Shown in pieces: positions 15,294 through 24,852 of a stretch of 45,977 bases of DNA. A program made the translations under genes and the position numbers. Source of the stretch: a virus; IMG/VR virus record IMGVR_UViG_3300043436_000772, positions 1-45,977 of that record; one strand, 5' to 3'. The notes beneath the pieces are model-generated. The model was not told where the DNA came from, did no database searches, and saw only the letters and a list, made by a program, of their open reading frames with translations. Positions within the stretch are counted from its first letter, which is position 1, and every line of letters begins with the position of its first letter.

Positions 15294-17333
15294 ATGTCGG
15301 AATTTTTCTCTTTTACCCTCCCAACAGATTTTGTCGAAAAGTACAAATCATTGGAATCACCCTTTGGATTCGTGGATGCAGGTGGCAACGCACTAGGTGA
15401 GATTACCTTTGTTCGTACCTACTCACGAGTCAAAGATGACGGAACCAAAGAACGCTGGTACGAAGTTGTACGCAGAGTTATCGAAGGTATGTATTCTGTC
15501 CAGAAAAACCATGCAAAGGAGAACAGACTCCCATGGAACGATTATAAGGCACAGAAGTCAGCACAAGAAGCCTTTGACCGTATGTTTAACCTAAAGTGGA
15601 CACCTCCAGGACGTGGAATGTGGACATTTGGCACACCACTCACAATGGAAAAGCGTAACTCTGCTGCTTTGCAGAACTGTGCCATGGTGTCTACGAAAGA
15701 CCTAGACAAGAATGACCCAGGTCAGTTGTTTGCTTGGGTAATGGATGCTCTTATGCTTGGTATTGGTGTTGGATTTGATACCCTTGGAAAAGACAAGAAC
15801 TTCCAAATTTATTCTCCAGGAGAAGCAGAGGCTACTTGGGATATTCCAGATACTCGTGAGGGCTGGGTAGAATCAACAAGAATGGTAATAAATGGATATC
15901 TTCGTCCACAACAGGCTCTTCCATACTTTAACTATGCTGGCATTAGACCAGAAGGTTCTCCAATCAAGGGCTTTGGTGGGGTAGCATCAGGACCAGAACC
16001 ACTAATCAAACTGCATGAACGTATTGAGCATGTGCTTGGACAGAGAATTGGAGAAACACTAGATGCTCGTGCCATTGTTGATATTATTAACCTTATTGGT
16101 ACTTGTGTTGTTTCAGGTAACGTAAGACGTTCTGCTACCCTTGCACTTGGGGTAGACGGAGACGAAGACTTCCTAAATCTAAAGAATCCAGAAGCATTCC
16201 CTGAGCGTAACTCATACGACCCAGAAAATCCAGGTTGGGCTTGGATGTCAAATAACTCTATCGAAGCCACTGTCGGAATGGACTACGAAAAGTATGTAGA
16301 CCGCATTGTTGACAATGGTGAGCCAGGGTTCATTTGGCTTGATGTTGCTCGTAACTACGGAAGACTAGCAGACCCAGCAGATGGCAAGGACTATCGTGTA
16401 ATGGGCTTCAATCCGTGTGCAGAGCAGCCACTAGAGTCATACGAACTATGTACCCTTGTGGAAGTACACTTAAACCGTCACGAGTCCAAAGAAGACTTCC
16501 TGCGTACCCTTAAGTTTGCTTACCTGTATGGAAAGACTGTTACACTTCTTCCTACTCACTGGCAACAGACCAACGGTATCATGCAGAGAAACCGTAGAAT
16601 CGGAACATCTCTAACAGGTATTGCATCATTCGTTGACGAGCATGGTCTACCTGCTACTCGTGAATGGATGGACGAAGGATATAACAAGATTCGTTATTAC
16701 GACAACAAGTATTCAGAATGGATGTGTGTTCGTGAGTCAATTCGTGTAACTACAGTTAAGCCATCTGGCTCTGTTTCAATTCTTTCTGGTGCTACCCCTG
16801 GTGTTCACTGGGGTCCAGGTGGAAAGTTCTATCTAAGAGCAATCCGTTTTGGAAACACAGACCCAATGCTTCACTTGTTCAAAGCGGCAGGGTATAAGAT
16901 TGAGGCAGACCTAGTGTCAGCAAACACTTCAGTAGTATACTTCCCAATTGCTTCAGGACAGAAGAGAGCAGAAAAGGATGTAACGCTATTTGAGAAGACA
17001 GCACTTGCTGCTACTGCTCAGAAGTACTGGTCAGACAACGGTGTTTCAGTAACGCTATCGTTTGATACAGAAACTGAGAAGCAACACATTGCGTCTGTTC
17101 TAAACATGTACGAAGGACAGTTAAAGGCTGTATCCTTCTTGCCAATGGGTAACACAGTTTACCCACAACAGCCATATTCTGAAATTACAGAAGATGAGTA
17201 TGACTACTACATTGGGAGACTAGCAAAGATTGATTTCTCTGCTATCTATGATGGTGTAGACAATCTAGAAGCACAGGGCGAAGCCTACTGCACGACAGAT
17301 TACTGCGAAATCAAAATTCCAGATAAGAACTAA
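15294..17333 (+). CDS. nrdJ: Adenosylcobalamin-dependent (class II) ribonucleotide reductase
   Basis: A 679-residue monomeric ribonucleoside-triphosphate reductase, which makes deoxynucleotides for phage DNA replication using coenzyme B12. The key residues of the Lactobacillus leichmannii enzyme can be placed: redox Cys129 (NCAMVST), active-site Cys375 and Glu377 in NPCAE, the second redox Cys386 eleven residues after Cys375 as in the model enzyme, the PSGSVS loop, and the C-terminal shuttle pair Cys666/Cys671. All are intact. Length is slightly short of 739, with no obvious missing core block. It has its own promoter with an inverted repeat and a strong terminator, so it is an independent unit inside the virion gene cluster. 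Confidence 0.95.
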   Translation: MSEFFSFTLPTDFVEKYKSLESPFGFVDAGGNALGEITFVRTYSRVKDDGTKERWYEVVRRVIEGMYSVQKNHAKENRLPWNDYKAQKSAQEAFDRMFNLKWTPPGRGMWTFGTPLTMEKRNSAALQNCAMVSTKDLDKNDPGQLFAWVMDALMLGIGVGFDTLGKDKNFQIYSPGEAEATWDIPDTREGWVESTRMVINGYLRPQQALPYFNYAGIRPEGSPIKGFGGVASGPEPLIKLHERIEHVLGQRIGETLDARAIVDIINLIGTCVVSGNVRRSATLALGVDGDEDFLNLKNPEAFPERNSYDPENPGWAWMSNNSIEATVGMDYEKYVDRIVDNGEPGFIWLDVARNYGRLADPADGKDYRVMGFNPCAEQPLESYELCTLVEVHLNRHESKEDFLRTLKFAYLYGKTVTLLPTHWQQTNGIMQRNRRIGTSLTGIASFVDEHGLPATREWMDEGYNKIRYYDNKYSEWMCVRESIRVTTVKPSGSVSILSGATPGVHWGPGGKFYLRAIRFGNTDPMLHLFKAAGYKIEADLVSANTSVVYFPIASGQKRAEKDVTLFEKTALAATAQKYWSDNGVSVTLSFDTETEKQHIASVLNMYEGQLKAVSFLPMGNTVYPQQPYSEITEDEYDYYIGRLAKIDFSAIYDGVDNLEAQGEAYCTTDYCEIKIPDKN

Positions 17334-17341
17334 ATAAAAAG

Positions 17342-17375
17342 ATACCCTGTCATTAACTTGGCAGGGTATTTTCTT
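17342..17375 (+). terminator. Intrinsic terminator after reductase
   Basis: A 10-bp stem (ATACCCTGTC with GGCAGGGTAT, one wobble), 8-base loop, then TTTTCTT. The next promoter begins only a few bases later. Confidence 0.85.
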
Positions 17376-17378
17376 ATG

Positions 17379-17387
17379 TGGTAGAAT
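17379..17387 (+). promoter_or_regulatory. Extended -10 promoter (TGG-TAGAAT), predicted leaderless
   Basis: TGGTAGAAT ends 7 bases before the ATG at 17395 and directly follows the terminator. Confidence 0.6.
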
Positions 17388-17394
17388 AGTAGAT

Positions 17395-20300
17395 ATGTCT
17401 ACTCCATCTAATCTTTATGCAGAAAAAATACTGGCACAACACCCTTTGGCAATGTGGTCACTAGACGATGAATCCTACTACCTGACAAAAATTAGTGAAG
17501 CAGACAGACAATTGTCCACATGGACCAAAACTGGAGGAACAGCAACAACAGTAACAGATACATCAGCACCTTTTCCATTAAGTTATGTAACAAGGATAGA
17601 TGGAACTGCAACACCATCGTATGCTGCAGATGCTAAAGTCTATTTGTCATCTTCCTCAACTTTTTCTAGCAACACCTTTACAGTATCTTTTTATTTAAAA
17701 ACACAATATGTTTGTAACGTTTCTGCTGGTTATGGAAGTGGAAATGTTGTCAGCATTTCTACAGCAGTTCCAGATGTATCTAGCGGAACAGTTTCTTATG
17801 TTACATACACAACAACTACTACTCACGGATTCAGCAACGGAGAGTATGTAGAAGTAAGTGGAAACTCCGTAGACCTTTATGATATGGCTGGACCAGTGTC
17901 AAACGTAACTACAGACACTTTTAGAATATATTTTAGCCCACCATCTGGTCAGGGTAATAGCACTGGTGGACAGGCTAGTGGTGGAAAAACTGAAGGTAAG
18001 TTCATTAATCCAGCAGACTATCCCACAAACTCTTGGATTCCAGTATCTTTTACCTTTAACGACAATGTTTCTTCTCAAAAAGTGTTGATAAGTTTTTCTT
18101 ACGGTCAAACCAGCCCACAGTTTTTTATAAATGGACTTACAGTTGGAAAAGATTCACAGCCTTTTAATGGAGAGTCTTTGGGACAAACATCTGGAACAAT
18201 TCCAGCAAACATATCGACAACGTTAACAAATGCTATAGAGGCAAAGTCTTATGGGACACAGGAATATAGTGCATATTACATCTGCGACTCGACAAATATC
18301 TATGCAAAAAATTCTGGGGTATCTATGTGTTATGGCTCCGATACATCTGCAAGAATATATCCAAATGCAAGTGCAGGTCAGCCATCATTTATATTTCCAG
18401 GTTTTGGAATGCTTAATGAAATAGGCAAGTACAAAGAACTAACCCTACAGGCTTTGATTAGAATAGTTGCAAACAATTCTGTGCCAAAAAGAATTCTTGG
18501 ACCAATAGCATCTACTGACGGTGTATACGTTACAAAGGACGTTATAAGCCTTAAGGTTGGAGACAACATTGCTTCTTTCAATTTGTCAGAAATGTTTAAA
18601 CCAATGGTAATGCAATTAAAGTTAGGGAATGGTTTTGCAAGGCTTTCGGTAGACGGAGAAGAAATAATTTCTTTACAGATAGAAAACTCTATTCTAGAAC
18701 TTCCAGCAAGACTTGATGGCTCTAGTAAGAGTCAGGACTGGCTTGGATTTTATGGATACGCAGATATTCCGCTAATAGAGGTTGGGTCTTTGGCTATGTT
18801 CCCATACCAATCATCCGATGCAATGGCTAAGTTAAATCTTGTATATGCACAGGCTGTCACAATTCCAACAATTTCAAACTCATCTTCTGGTCAAACTATA
18901 TCTCCAGACTTTGCGTTATCAAACAACACAAACAATTATAACTATCCGAGTTTTCAGGCTAAGTGGGAGCAAGCAACGGTATCAGAAAATTTAGACATCT
19001 TAGATAACGGAGCACTATCTGCAAAAGAGTTTACAAAGCCAGGAACAGAAACATCACTTTATGATACCGACAAACTGTTTCTAGATATCTATACAACCTA
19101 CTTAGCATCTGGAGAAACAAACCCTTTTATTAACCTAAAGCCATCTGCTGTAGTAAGTGGGTCTGGAAGGACTTGGACAAGCAATCAGGGGTATTTATCA
19201 GCAAACGTATCTGGAGACACTGACTACTTGTCAAATTGTGTTTATGGTGTTTTTAAATCTTTAGAAACTTCTGCAACAGAGCAAATACTGATAAAGATTA
19301 CTAACATACTAAACAATGATTATTTGCAGGTATCTCTTACAGGAACAACAGTCTCGTATAAATACAAATACGGTACTGGTTCTGAAACTCAAATTGCCAC
19401 AAAGTCAATAACTCAAAACGTAACTTTTGCTGTAGGATTTGATATACAAAAATTAGTTCAATCAAACACAGACCTTGCAAACTTTTTCTCAAACAAGATA
19501 AATCTACAAATATTTGTTGGAGGTCAAAACACACTAACAAACACTTTTAGCGGAAATATTTATAAGGTTGGATTTTGTACCGCAAGAAATTCGTCAGATA
19601 TACTAAACCTTTTTGATGCAGGAGGAACAGTAGCAATTAATACACCTACTCCTACTGGAACAACCAACATTACAATACCTACCGCAACTGCCCATGGATT
19701 TTCTGTTGGTCAACAAGTTGTTATTTCTGGAATCACGCCTTCTGGATACAATGGTACATGGATAACGCAGACTGGAACTACTTCATCAACACTAGTTGTA
19801 AATATAGGCTCTAACCCAGGTGCTATCACAGTTGGAGGTACTGTTACTGGAAGTCCTGGAATTCTTTCAAATTCAGCATCTTTTGCTTCATTGCTTTCAA
19901 AAACAGCATCTTACACCATCTCTGGTCTAAATGCTTTTGGAAAAATAACACTAGATGTTGGAACAATCGGCTATTGGCAAGACTATGTTCCACTTAGTAA
20001 GTTAGCAAAAACAGTGCTCAACCAATCTGGCGTTGAAGCAGAAGCAATAGAATTTATTCAAATTAATTTAGACCATGAAGAGCCTAGAACGTACTCTTCT
20101 GGAAACTTTGTAACGTCTGGGCTTCCAATTCGAGGGTACGTTACGTTTCAAACATTGGCTTCTGGAGCAAACAAAGATTTAACTACTTTTGTAACAACTG
20201 TTGCCGCAAATGAAAATAGGGTAATTAACGCATCAACATTTAGTGCAACAACAAAATATGAATTTGTAAATGGAATGATTATTTATCCACCAACCAATGT

Positions 20301-21507
20301 TGCCTTGTCTACTCTAGCGATTGTTTTACACCTAGACATTTTTACCGAGGCATCAACTCTAGAGCCAATAAGAACAAGATTCTTACAACTAGCAGCAGAA
20401 TCATTCAATAAAAATATGCCAAACAAGTTGGGAACAAAGTACAATGTAGACATCTATCCATATACACTTGACAATAGGGTTGAAAATACTGCTCCAACAT
20501 TCCCTTATGATTATAATTCTCAAAACCCATATTTAATTTATAAACAATCAAACCCACATCTGTATTTAACAAGGCATTCTGGATTTAGAGTCGTAGGGAC
20601 AATATCGACAAACAATCATAGAGGACTTTATGCAAATCTAGGAGATTTTTCACCAGACAAAAAGATAACTTCTTTGCAAATGTCGATATTGGCAGACTTT
20701 GGTCAGTTTGTTTCTTCCGAAAGAAGATTTTTTTCAATAACAACAAATTTTGGAGAGATTGAGTTTACCACTGTTCCTGTTGCTGGAACAACATCAAAAG
20801 TGAGCATAAGAACAGACCCTTCAATTCCTATCGTATATTATCTAAATGGTAGAAAAGTTGGTACTCCAGTAATAGGGATACATGAATGGAATGTCCTAGG
20901 AATTAGTTTTGTCGAACCACTAGATATATCAAACAGTCAGGGCAGAATATTTCTAGGTTCAAGCATTCTTGTAAACGATATTTCTTGTCACTATGCAAAT
21001 CCTACAGAAGTAGACCAAAAGTCCTCTCCATTGCTATGGTCTCAAATTGATAACAATAATTGGAGAATTCCTGTGCCAACTCAAACCCCTGGAAGAGTAG
21101 GAAACTCAATTACCTTGAACACAACTGGAGACCATAACCTTGTTGTTGGAGAAACTTTAACTTTTTATGGAATCCAGCCATCCAGTTATGGAGAAGGCTT
21201 TGGTGGAGCGGCTTTAAAGATATCCAGACGTGACTCAAACACATCCTTTACTTATGAAAACTCTAACGCAGTAACCAACCCAATAAATGTTGCTGGAACT
21301 GTTGCTGGAACTTGGCAATATGCAACAATCCCAAACTACTACGCTCTTTATGGAAGCAGCCCAGATAGTATTTATGACCAATTTACAGGAAGAAATAAAA
21401 TTGTTATAGATATTGAAAACGATAGCAAGATTATGCAACTAAATGACTACGAGTATTCAGCCTATATGGATGTACAGACGGACACTTTTACACTAGATGT
21501 TAAGTAA
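17395..21507 (+). CDS. Large tail/surface protein with lectin-like domains
   Basis: A 1,370-residue, Ser/Thr/Asn-rich beta protein. It starts with a pattern typical of phage surface proteins (HPLAMWSLDDESYY), and several stretches read like LamG/concanavalin-type jelly rolls (for example TVSFYLKTQY, IPVSFTFNDN and a late block with SSERRFFSITTNFGEIEF and VYYLNGRKVG). Three copies of the shared beta module lie at about residues 120-197, 750-819 and 1233-1306. No transmembrane segment or signal is seen. It is probably a minor tail or side-fibre protein that binds glycans. It stands alone with a leaderless promoter. Confidence 0.7.
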   Translation: MSTPSNLYAEKILAQHPLAMWSLDDESYYLTKISEADRQLSTWTKTGGTATTVTDTSAPFPLSYVTRIDGTATPSYAADAKVYLSSSSTFSSNTFTVSFYLKTQYVCNVSAGYGSGNVVSISTAVPDVSSGTVSYVTYTTTTTHGFSNGEYVEVSGNSVDLYDMAGPVSNVTTDTFRIYFSPPSGQGNSTGGQASGGKTEGKFINPADYPTNSWIPVSFTFNDNVSSQKVLISFSYGQTSPQFFINGLTVGKDSQPFNGESLGQTSGTIPANISTTLTNAIEAKSYGTQEYSAYYICDSTNIYAKNSGVSMCYGSDTSARIYPNASAGQPSFIFPGFGMLNEIGKYKELTLQALIRIVANNSVPKRILGPIASTDGVYVTKDVISLKVGDNIASFNLSEMFKPMVMQLKLGNGFARLSVDGEEIISLQIENSILELPARLDGSSKSQDWLGFYGYADIPLIEVGSLAMFPYQSSDAMAKLNLVYAQAVTIPTISNSSSGQTISPDFALSNNTNNYNYPSFQAKWEQATVSENLDILDNGALSAKEFTKPGTETSLYDTDKLFLDIYTTYLASGETNPFINLKPSAVVSGSGRTWTSNQGYLSANVSGDTDYLSNCVYGVFKSLETSATEQILIKITNILNNDYLQVSLTGTTVSYKYKYGTGSETQIATKSITQNVTFAVGFDIQKLVQSNTDLANFFSNKINLQIFVGGQNTLTNTFSGNIYKVGFCTARNSSDILNLFDAGGTVAINTPTPTGTTNITIPTATAHGFSVGQQVVISGITPSGYNGTWITQTGTTSSTLVVNIGSNPGAITVGGTVTGSPGILSNSASFASLLSKTASYTISGLNAFGKITLDVGTIGYWQDYVPLSKLAKTVLNQSGVEAEAIEFIQINLDHEEPRTYSSGNFVTSGLPIRGYVTFQTLASGANKDLTTFVTTVAANENRVINASTFSATTKYEFVNGMIIYPPTNVALSTLAIVLHLDIFTEASTLEPIRTRFLQLAAESFNKNMPNKLGTKYNVDIYPYTLDNRVENTAPTFPYDYNSQNPYLIYKQSNPHLYLTRHSGFRVVGTISTNNHRGLYANLGDFSPDKKITSLQMSILADFGQFVSSERRFFSITTNFGEIEFTTVPVAGTTSKVSIRTDPSIPIVYYLNGRKVGTPVIGIHEWNVLGISFVEPLDISNSQGRIFLGSSILVNDISCHYANPTEVDQKSSPLLWSQIDNNNWRIPVPTQTPGRVGNSITLNTTGDHNLVVGETLTFYGIQPSSYGEGFGGAALKISRRDSNTSFTYENSNAVTNPINVAGTVAGTWQYATIPNYYALYGSSPDSIYDQFTGRNKIVIDIENDSKIMQLNDYEYSAYMDVQTDTFTLDVK
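17755..17985 (+). repeat. Beta module copy 7, divergent (large tail protein)
   Basis: TTTHGFSNGEYVEVSGNSVD core, then VTTDTFRIYF. Recognised by the HGFsnGeyVevsG pattern; the GYNG loop is replaced. Confidence 0.45.
19642..19851 (+). repeat. Beta module copy 8 (large tail protein)
   Basis: TAHGFSVGQQVVISGITPSG core, YNGTWITQTGTT and LVVNIGSNPGAITVGGTV. Very similar to the copies at 40796-41011 and 45328-45531. Confidence 0.7.
21091..21312 (+). repeat. Beta module copy 9, divergent (large tail protein)
   Basis: GDHNLVVGETLTFYGIQPSS core, then NTSFTYEN and VAGTVAG. Confidence 0.5.
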
Positions 21508-21509
21508 TG

Positions 21510-21518
21510 TGGTATACT
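21510..21518 (+). promoter_or_regulatory. Extended -10 promoter (TGG-TATACT), predicted leaderless
   Basis: TGGTATACT ends 7 bases before the ATG at 21526. A GTG at 21520 in the same frame would lie upstream of the predicted start of transcription. Confidence 0.6.
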
Positions 21519-21525
21519 AGTGGTT

Positions 21526-21921
21526 ATGAATATAGATACTACAAAAGATATTGGTCAAGTCATGCCCAACCAAATTGGCAAAACAAAAGTTTCTGTCGTA
21601 GAAGAGCCTTTTTCAGACTATGGAATCTATGTGTGGCAGTTGCGTTCTGGCAAAGTTTTGACAGATGACCACGGAAATGCCCTTAGCATTGACTCAATGA
21701 AGGGCGATGAGTCTAGAATTACACTGCTTCGCAATGAAGCAAGATGGCTAGGATTCCCAGATGGTCAGCCTTTGTTTTATGCGAATGTTCGCAAGGTATC
21801 TGATGAAGAGTATAGCGAACAGATTGACCGCATGGCTCAAGGATATATCCCATCAGAAACAGACCTAGGTGCACTGGTTGACGCAAAGAAAACCTTTGAC
21901 CAATTTGGAAGTGACGATTAA
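21526..21921 (+). CDS. Hypothetical protein directly upstream of portal
   Basis: A 131-residue, acidic protein without a recognised domain; the middle (VWQLRSGKVLTDDHGNALSI) looks beta-rich and the end is helical. The start is set by the leaderless promoter. It overlaps the portal start by one base (TAATG), so it is co-translated with it and is likely to work in head assembly or packaging. A terminase small subunit was considered, but no HTH is visible. Confidence 0.6.
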   Translation: MNIDTTKDIGQVMPNQIGKTKVSVVEEPFSDYGIYVWQLRSGKVLTDDHGNALSIDSMKGDESRITLLRNEARWLGFPDGQPLFYANVRKVSDEEYSEQIDRMAQGYIPSETDLGALVDAKKTFDQFGSDD

Positions 21922-23519
21922 TGAGTTATTATGAATACGCTAATACTCCTGCAAGACTAGACGAGGCTCAAGAGGCTGTAAACGAATTTGCATCTATGGA
22001 CCCATTCACAAAGTCCTGGGAAGAACTAAAGGGTCTTTCTGGTATGCAAACCAACTTTAAGCGTAGAAGTTCTAGAATGTCTAAGGTAATTGGAGACGAT
22101 GCCTATCTAGAGTCTGCTGGTGCAATCCAGATGGGTGCTAATGGTGCTCGCTCAAATGCCATTAATCCTGGAATAGTCTTTCGTAACGCATACTCACTCT
22201 TTGACGTAATTACCCCACCATATAATCTTTACGAACTTGCAAACTACTATGACACATCTTTTGCCAACCACGCTGCCATTGATGCTAAAGTAGAAAACAC
22301 AGTTGGTCTTGGTTACGACTTTATCGTATCGGACAAAACAAACCTTAAGTTAGAGGCTGCATCAGCAGACCAAATGGCTCGTGCCAGAAACAGGATTGAA
22401 AGACTCAAAGTTCAACTTAGGGACTGGGTAGAAGGATTGAATCAGGACGAGTCTTTTTCTTCAGTTCTAGAAAAGGTATTCACTGACGTTCACGCAATGG
22501 GTAACGGATACATCGAAGTTGGAAGAACAACCAGCGGAGACATTGGCTACATCGGTCACATTCCTGCTTCAACAATGCGTGTTCGCAGATTGCGTGATGG
22601 CTATGTTCAAATCATTTCAAACAAGGTTGTTTACTTCCGTAACTTCGGTGCAAAGAACGTAAACTACATTACCGAAGACCCAAGACCAAACGAGATTATC
22701 CACATAAAGGAATACTCTCCACTAAACACTTTCTATGGTGTTCCAGACATTATGGCTGCTATGCCATCCCTACTTGGAGACATGCTGGCATCACAATACA
22801 ACATTGACTACTTCAATAACAAGGCTGTGCCACGTTACATCGTAACCCTTAAGGGTGCTCAACTTACACAGGAAGCAGAAGATAAACTATTCCGTTTCTT
22901 GCAGACTGGTCTAAAGGGGCAGTCACACAGAACTCTTTATATCCCATTGCCAGGAGACTCAGATTCTAACAAGGTAGAATTCAAGATGGAGCCAATCGAG
23001 AACGGTATTCAAGAAGGCTCATTCTCGAAGTATCGTGACCAGAACCGTGACGACATTCTTGTTGCTCATCAGGTGCCTCTTTCAAAACTTGGTGGTAGCA
23101 GTTCTTCATCAATCGCTGACTCACTAGCACAAGACAGAACATTCAAGGAGCAGGTTGCAAGACCAGCCCAGCGTAACCTTGAGAAGATTCTAAATAAGAT
23201 TATTCGTGAAAAGACAGATGTCCTAGAATTTAAGTTTAACGAACTTACACTTACTGATGAATTGGCTCAGTCACAGATTCTTACCAACTATGTTAAGAAC
23301 CAGATTATGGTTCCTAACGAGGCTCGTGAACTTCTTAACCTGCCAGAACGTTCTGAAAGTGATTCTATGATTCAGCCTACTGCTCGCCAAGCAGCAGATG
23401 CAAATGCAAATAATGCAGGGAACAGAGAACGTGATGCTCAACGCCAACAGGCACAGGCTGATAATACAGCAACAACTGCAGGTAGAAATGCTCAAGGCGA
23501 AGGGAGACGCTCCTCTTAA
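21921..23519 (+). CDS. Portal protein (PBSX/SPP1-like family)
   Basis: A 532-residue portal, forming the dodecameric ring at one capsid vertex through which DNA passes. Typical family segments are GVPDIMAAMPSLLGDML, the NIDYFNNKAVPRYIVTL region, LRRLRDGY-like wing sequence around residue 220, and the late block VPLSKLGGSSSSSIADSLAQ followed by the helical crown. The C-terminal 60 residues are Gln/Asn/Ala-rich and probably disordered. Length and order (portal, protease/scaffold, capsid) support the call. It begins in a TAATG overlap with the upstream gene. Confidence 0.92.
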   Translation: MSYYEYANTPARLDEAQEAVNEFASMDPFTKSWEELKGLSGMQTNFKRRSSRMSKVIGDDAYLESAGAIQMGANGARSNAINPGIVFRNAYSLFDVITPPYNLYELANYYDTSFANHAAIDAKVENTVGLGYDFIVSDKTNLKLEAASADQMARARNRIERLKVQLRDWVEGLNQDESFSSVLEKVFTDVHAMGNGYIEVGRTTSGDIGYIGHIPASTMRVRRLRDGYVQIISNKVVYFRNFGAKNVNYITEDPRPNEIIHIKEYSPLNTFYGVPDIMAAMPSLLGDMLASQYNIDYFNNKAVPRYIVTLKGAQLTQEAEDKLFRFLQTGLKGQSHRTLYIPLPGDSDSNKVEFKMEPIENGIQEGSFSKYRDQNRDDILVAHQVPLSKLGGSSSSSIADSLAQDRTFKEQVARPAQRNLEKILNKIIREKTDVLEFKFNELTLTDELAQSQILTNYVKNQIMVPNEARELLNLPERSESDSMIQPTARQAADANANNAGNRERDAQRQQAQADNTATTAGRNAQGEGRRSS

Positions 23520-23523
23520 AAAG

Positions 23524-23532
23524 TGGTATAAT
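23524..23532 (+). promoter_or_regulatory. Extended -10 promoter (TGG-TATAAT) upstream of protease gene
   Basis: A perfect extended -10 located 46 bases before the protease ATG. A second TATAAT lies at 23565-23570. Confidence 0.5.
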
Positions 23533-23564
23533 AACATTTGTATAACACTTTCACAAAAAGGGGC

Positions 23565-23570
23565 TATAAT
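23565..23570 (+). promoter_or_regulatory. Second -10 element, predicted leaderless start of protease mRNA
   Basis: TATAAT preceded by GGC, 7 bases before the ATG at 23578. Together with the upstream element it would give two transcripts, one leadered and one leaderless. Confidence 0.5.
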
Positions 23571-23577
23571 TAATACT

Positions 23578-24828
23578 ATGAGTATTCAAAAAGCACATTT
23601 TGACATTGACGGAAATAATGTCCGTATCTCTATGCCTCTCACAAAGGTAGACGCAGAACGCAGAATCGTATCTGGTTTTGCCACGCTTGATAACATCGAC
23701 AAGCAGAACGATATCGTTACACCAGAAGCATCTCTTTCAGCCTTCTCAAAATTCCGTGGTAACATTCGTGAGATGCATCAACCAAAAGCAGTAGGCAAAA
23801 TGGTAGCATTCAAAGAGGACAAATATTTTGACCCAGAGACAAAGAAGTTCTATCAGGGTATTTATGTATCAGCATACATCTCAAAGGGTGCTCAGGATGC
23901 ATGGGAAAAGGTTATTGACGGAACATATACAGGTTTTTCAATTGGTGGGAAGATGAACAATTGGGACGATGGCTATGACGAAAAGAGCGATTCCGCTATT
24001 AGAATTATTAAGGACTATGACTTGGTTGAGTTATCCCTAGTTGACAGTCCTGCAAACCAATTTGCAAACATTCTGTCTGTTGAAAAGGTAGATGGTGTTG
24101 ACACCATTACAGGCGATGGCACAGAAACAGTTCTAGAAAATGTTTTCTGGGACAAAGAATCTGGATTGGTAACAATCTCAGAAGAAGAAACAGCATCAAG
24201 TCCAGTTACTGGAGCACAGATGCAAAACATAGGTTTTGTTGAGAAGTCAGATGCTGACAAACTTGACATGATAAAGTTCTTAGTTGATAGTGCTAAAGGC
24301 ATTAATACTTCTAAGATTATTAAAAAGGAGAATGATAACATGACCGATGAAAACGTAAACGTTGAATCAGTAGATGTCGCTCCAGAGGCAGAAGTTGTAG
24401 TTGACGCTCCTGCTACAGAAGAAGTTGTTGAAGACGCTCCAGTAGCAGAACCAGCACATGTAGAAGAAGTTGTAGAAGAAGTTGTCCCAGTTCCAGAGGA
24501 AGAAATTGCCAAGGCAGTTTCAGAACTAGGCACAACAGTTACAACAGCCTTTAGCGACATTACAGCAATCATCAAGTCACTAGCAGATGCAAATGCATCA
24601 CTAGTTAATGAAGTTGCTGAACTAAAGAAATCACTTGGTTTCGTATCTGCAGCAGTTGCAGATGCAGAGTCAGATTTCACAAATCTTGGAAAGCGTATCG
24701 ATGCTGTTGAAGCAGACACCGCTTTCCGCAAGTCTGGCGACCTCGGTGAGGTCGTTCAGGAACCAGTACTGGTGGAAAAATCAGTATGGGGCGGAAGTTT
24801 CCTCACAACATCCGATTTACTAAAATAA
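23578..24828 (+). CDS. Capsid maturation protease fused to scaffold domain
   Basis: A 416-residue protein. Residues 1-165 are a prohead serine protease of the XkdF/S78 type: VSGFATLDNIDKQND (31-45), His67 in REMHQP, the nucleophile Ser121 in GFSIGG, and ELSLVDSPAN (151-160) with a third acidic residue. After a linker comes an acidic Glu/Val/Pro-rich stretch (about 260-305) and a long helical coiled-coil region (about 306-385), the hallmarks of an internal scaffold. The start follows the -10 at 23565-23570 by 7 bases. It cleaves scaffold and capsid during head maturation. An internal start makes the scaffold alone. Confidence 0.9.
   Translation: MSIQKAHFDIDGNNVRISMPLTKVDAERRIVSGFATLDNIDKQNDIVTPEASLSAFSKFRGNIREMHQPKAVGKMVAFKEDKYFDPETKKFYQGIYVSAYISKGAQDAWEKVIDGTYTGFSIGGKMNNWDDGYDEKSDSAIRIIKDYDLVELSLVDSPANQFANILSVEKVDGVDTITGDGTETVLENVFWDKESGLVTISEEETASSPVTGAQMQNIGFVEKSDADKLDMIKFLVDSAKGINTSKIIKKENDNMTDENVNVESVDVAPEAEVVVDAPATEEVVEDAPVAEPAHVEEVVEEVVPVPEEEIAKAVSELGTTVTTAFSDITAIIKSLADANASLVNEVAELKKSLGFVSAAVADAESDFTNLGKRIDAVEADTAFRKSGDLGEVVQEPVLVEKSVWGGSFLTTSDLLK
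24340..24828 (+). CDS. Nested scaffolding protein from internal start
   Basis: An in-frame ATG at codon 255 of the protease gene is preceded by AAAAAGGAG (24322-24330) with a 9-base spacer, one of the strongest ribosome sites in the window and out of place inside a gene. The product would be 162 residues: an acidic Pro/Val/Glu-rich N-terminus, then a coiled-coil helix and the C-terminal tail that usually contacts the capsid protein. This is the lambda C/Nu3 arrangement, known from many phages. Confidence 0.75.
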   Translation: MTDENVNVESVDVAPEAEVVVDAPATEEVVEDAPVAEPAHVEEVVEEVVPVPEEEIAKAVSELGTTVTTAFSDITAIIKSLADANASLVNEVAELKKSLGFVSAAVADAESDFTNLGKRIDAVEADTAFRKSGDLGEVVQEPVLVEKSVWGGSFLTTSDLLK

Positions 24829-24852
24829 ATTCACTAGGAGGTGAAAAATAAA

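Noticed and set aside
24015-24731. Long leftward frame opposite the protease/scaffold gene
   Set aside because: Ser/Thr-rich shadow of the Glu/Val-rich scaffold codons; no ribosome site or promoter.
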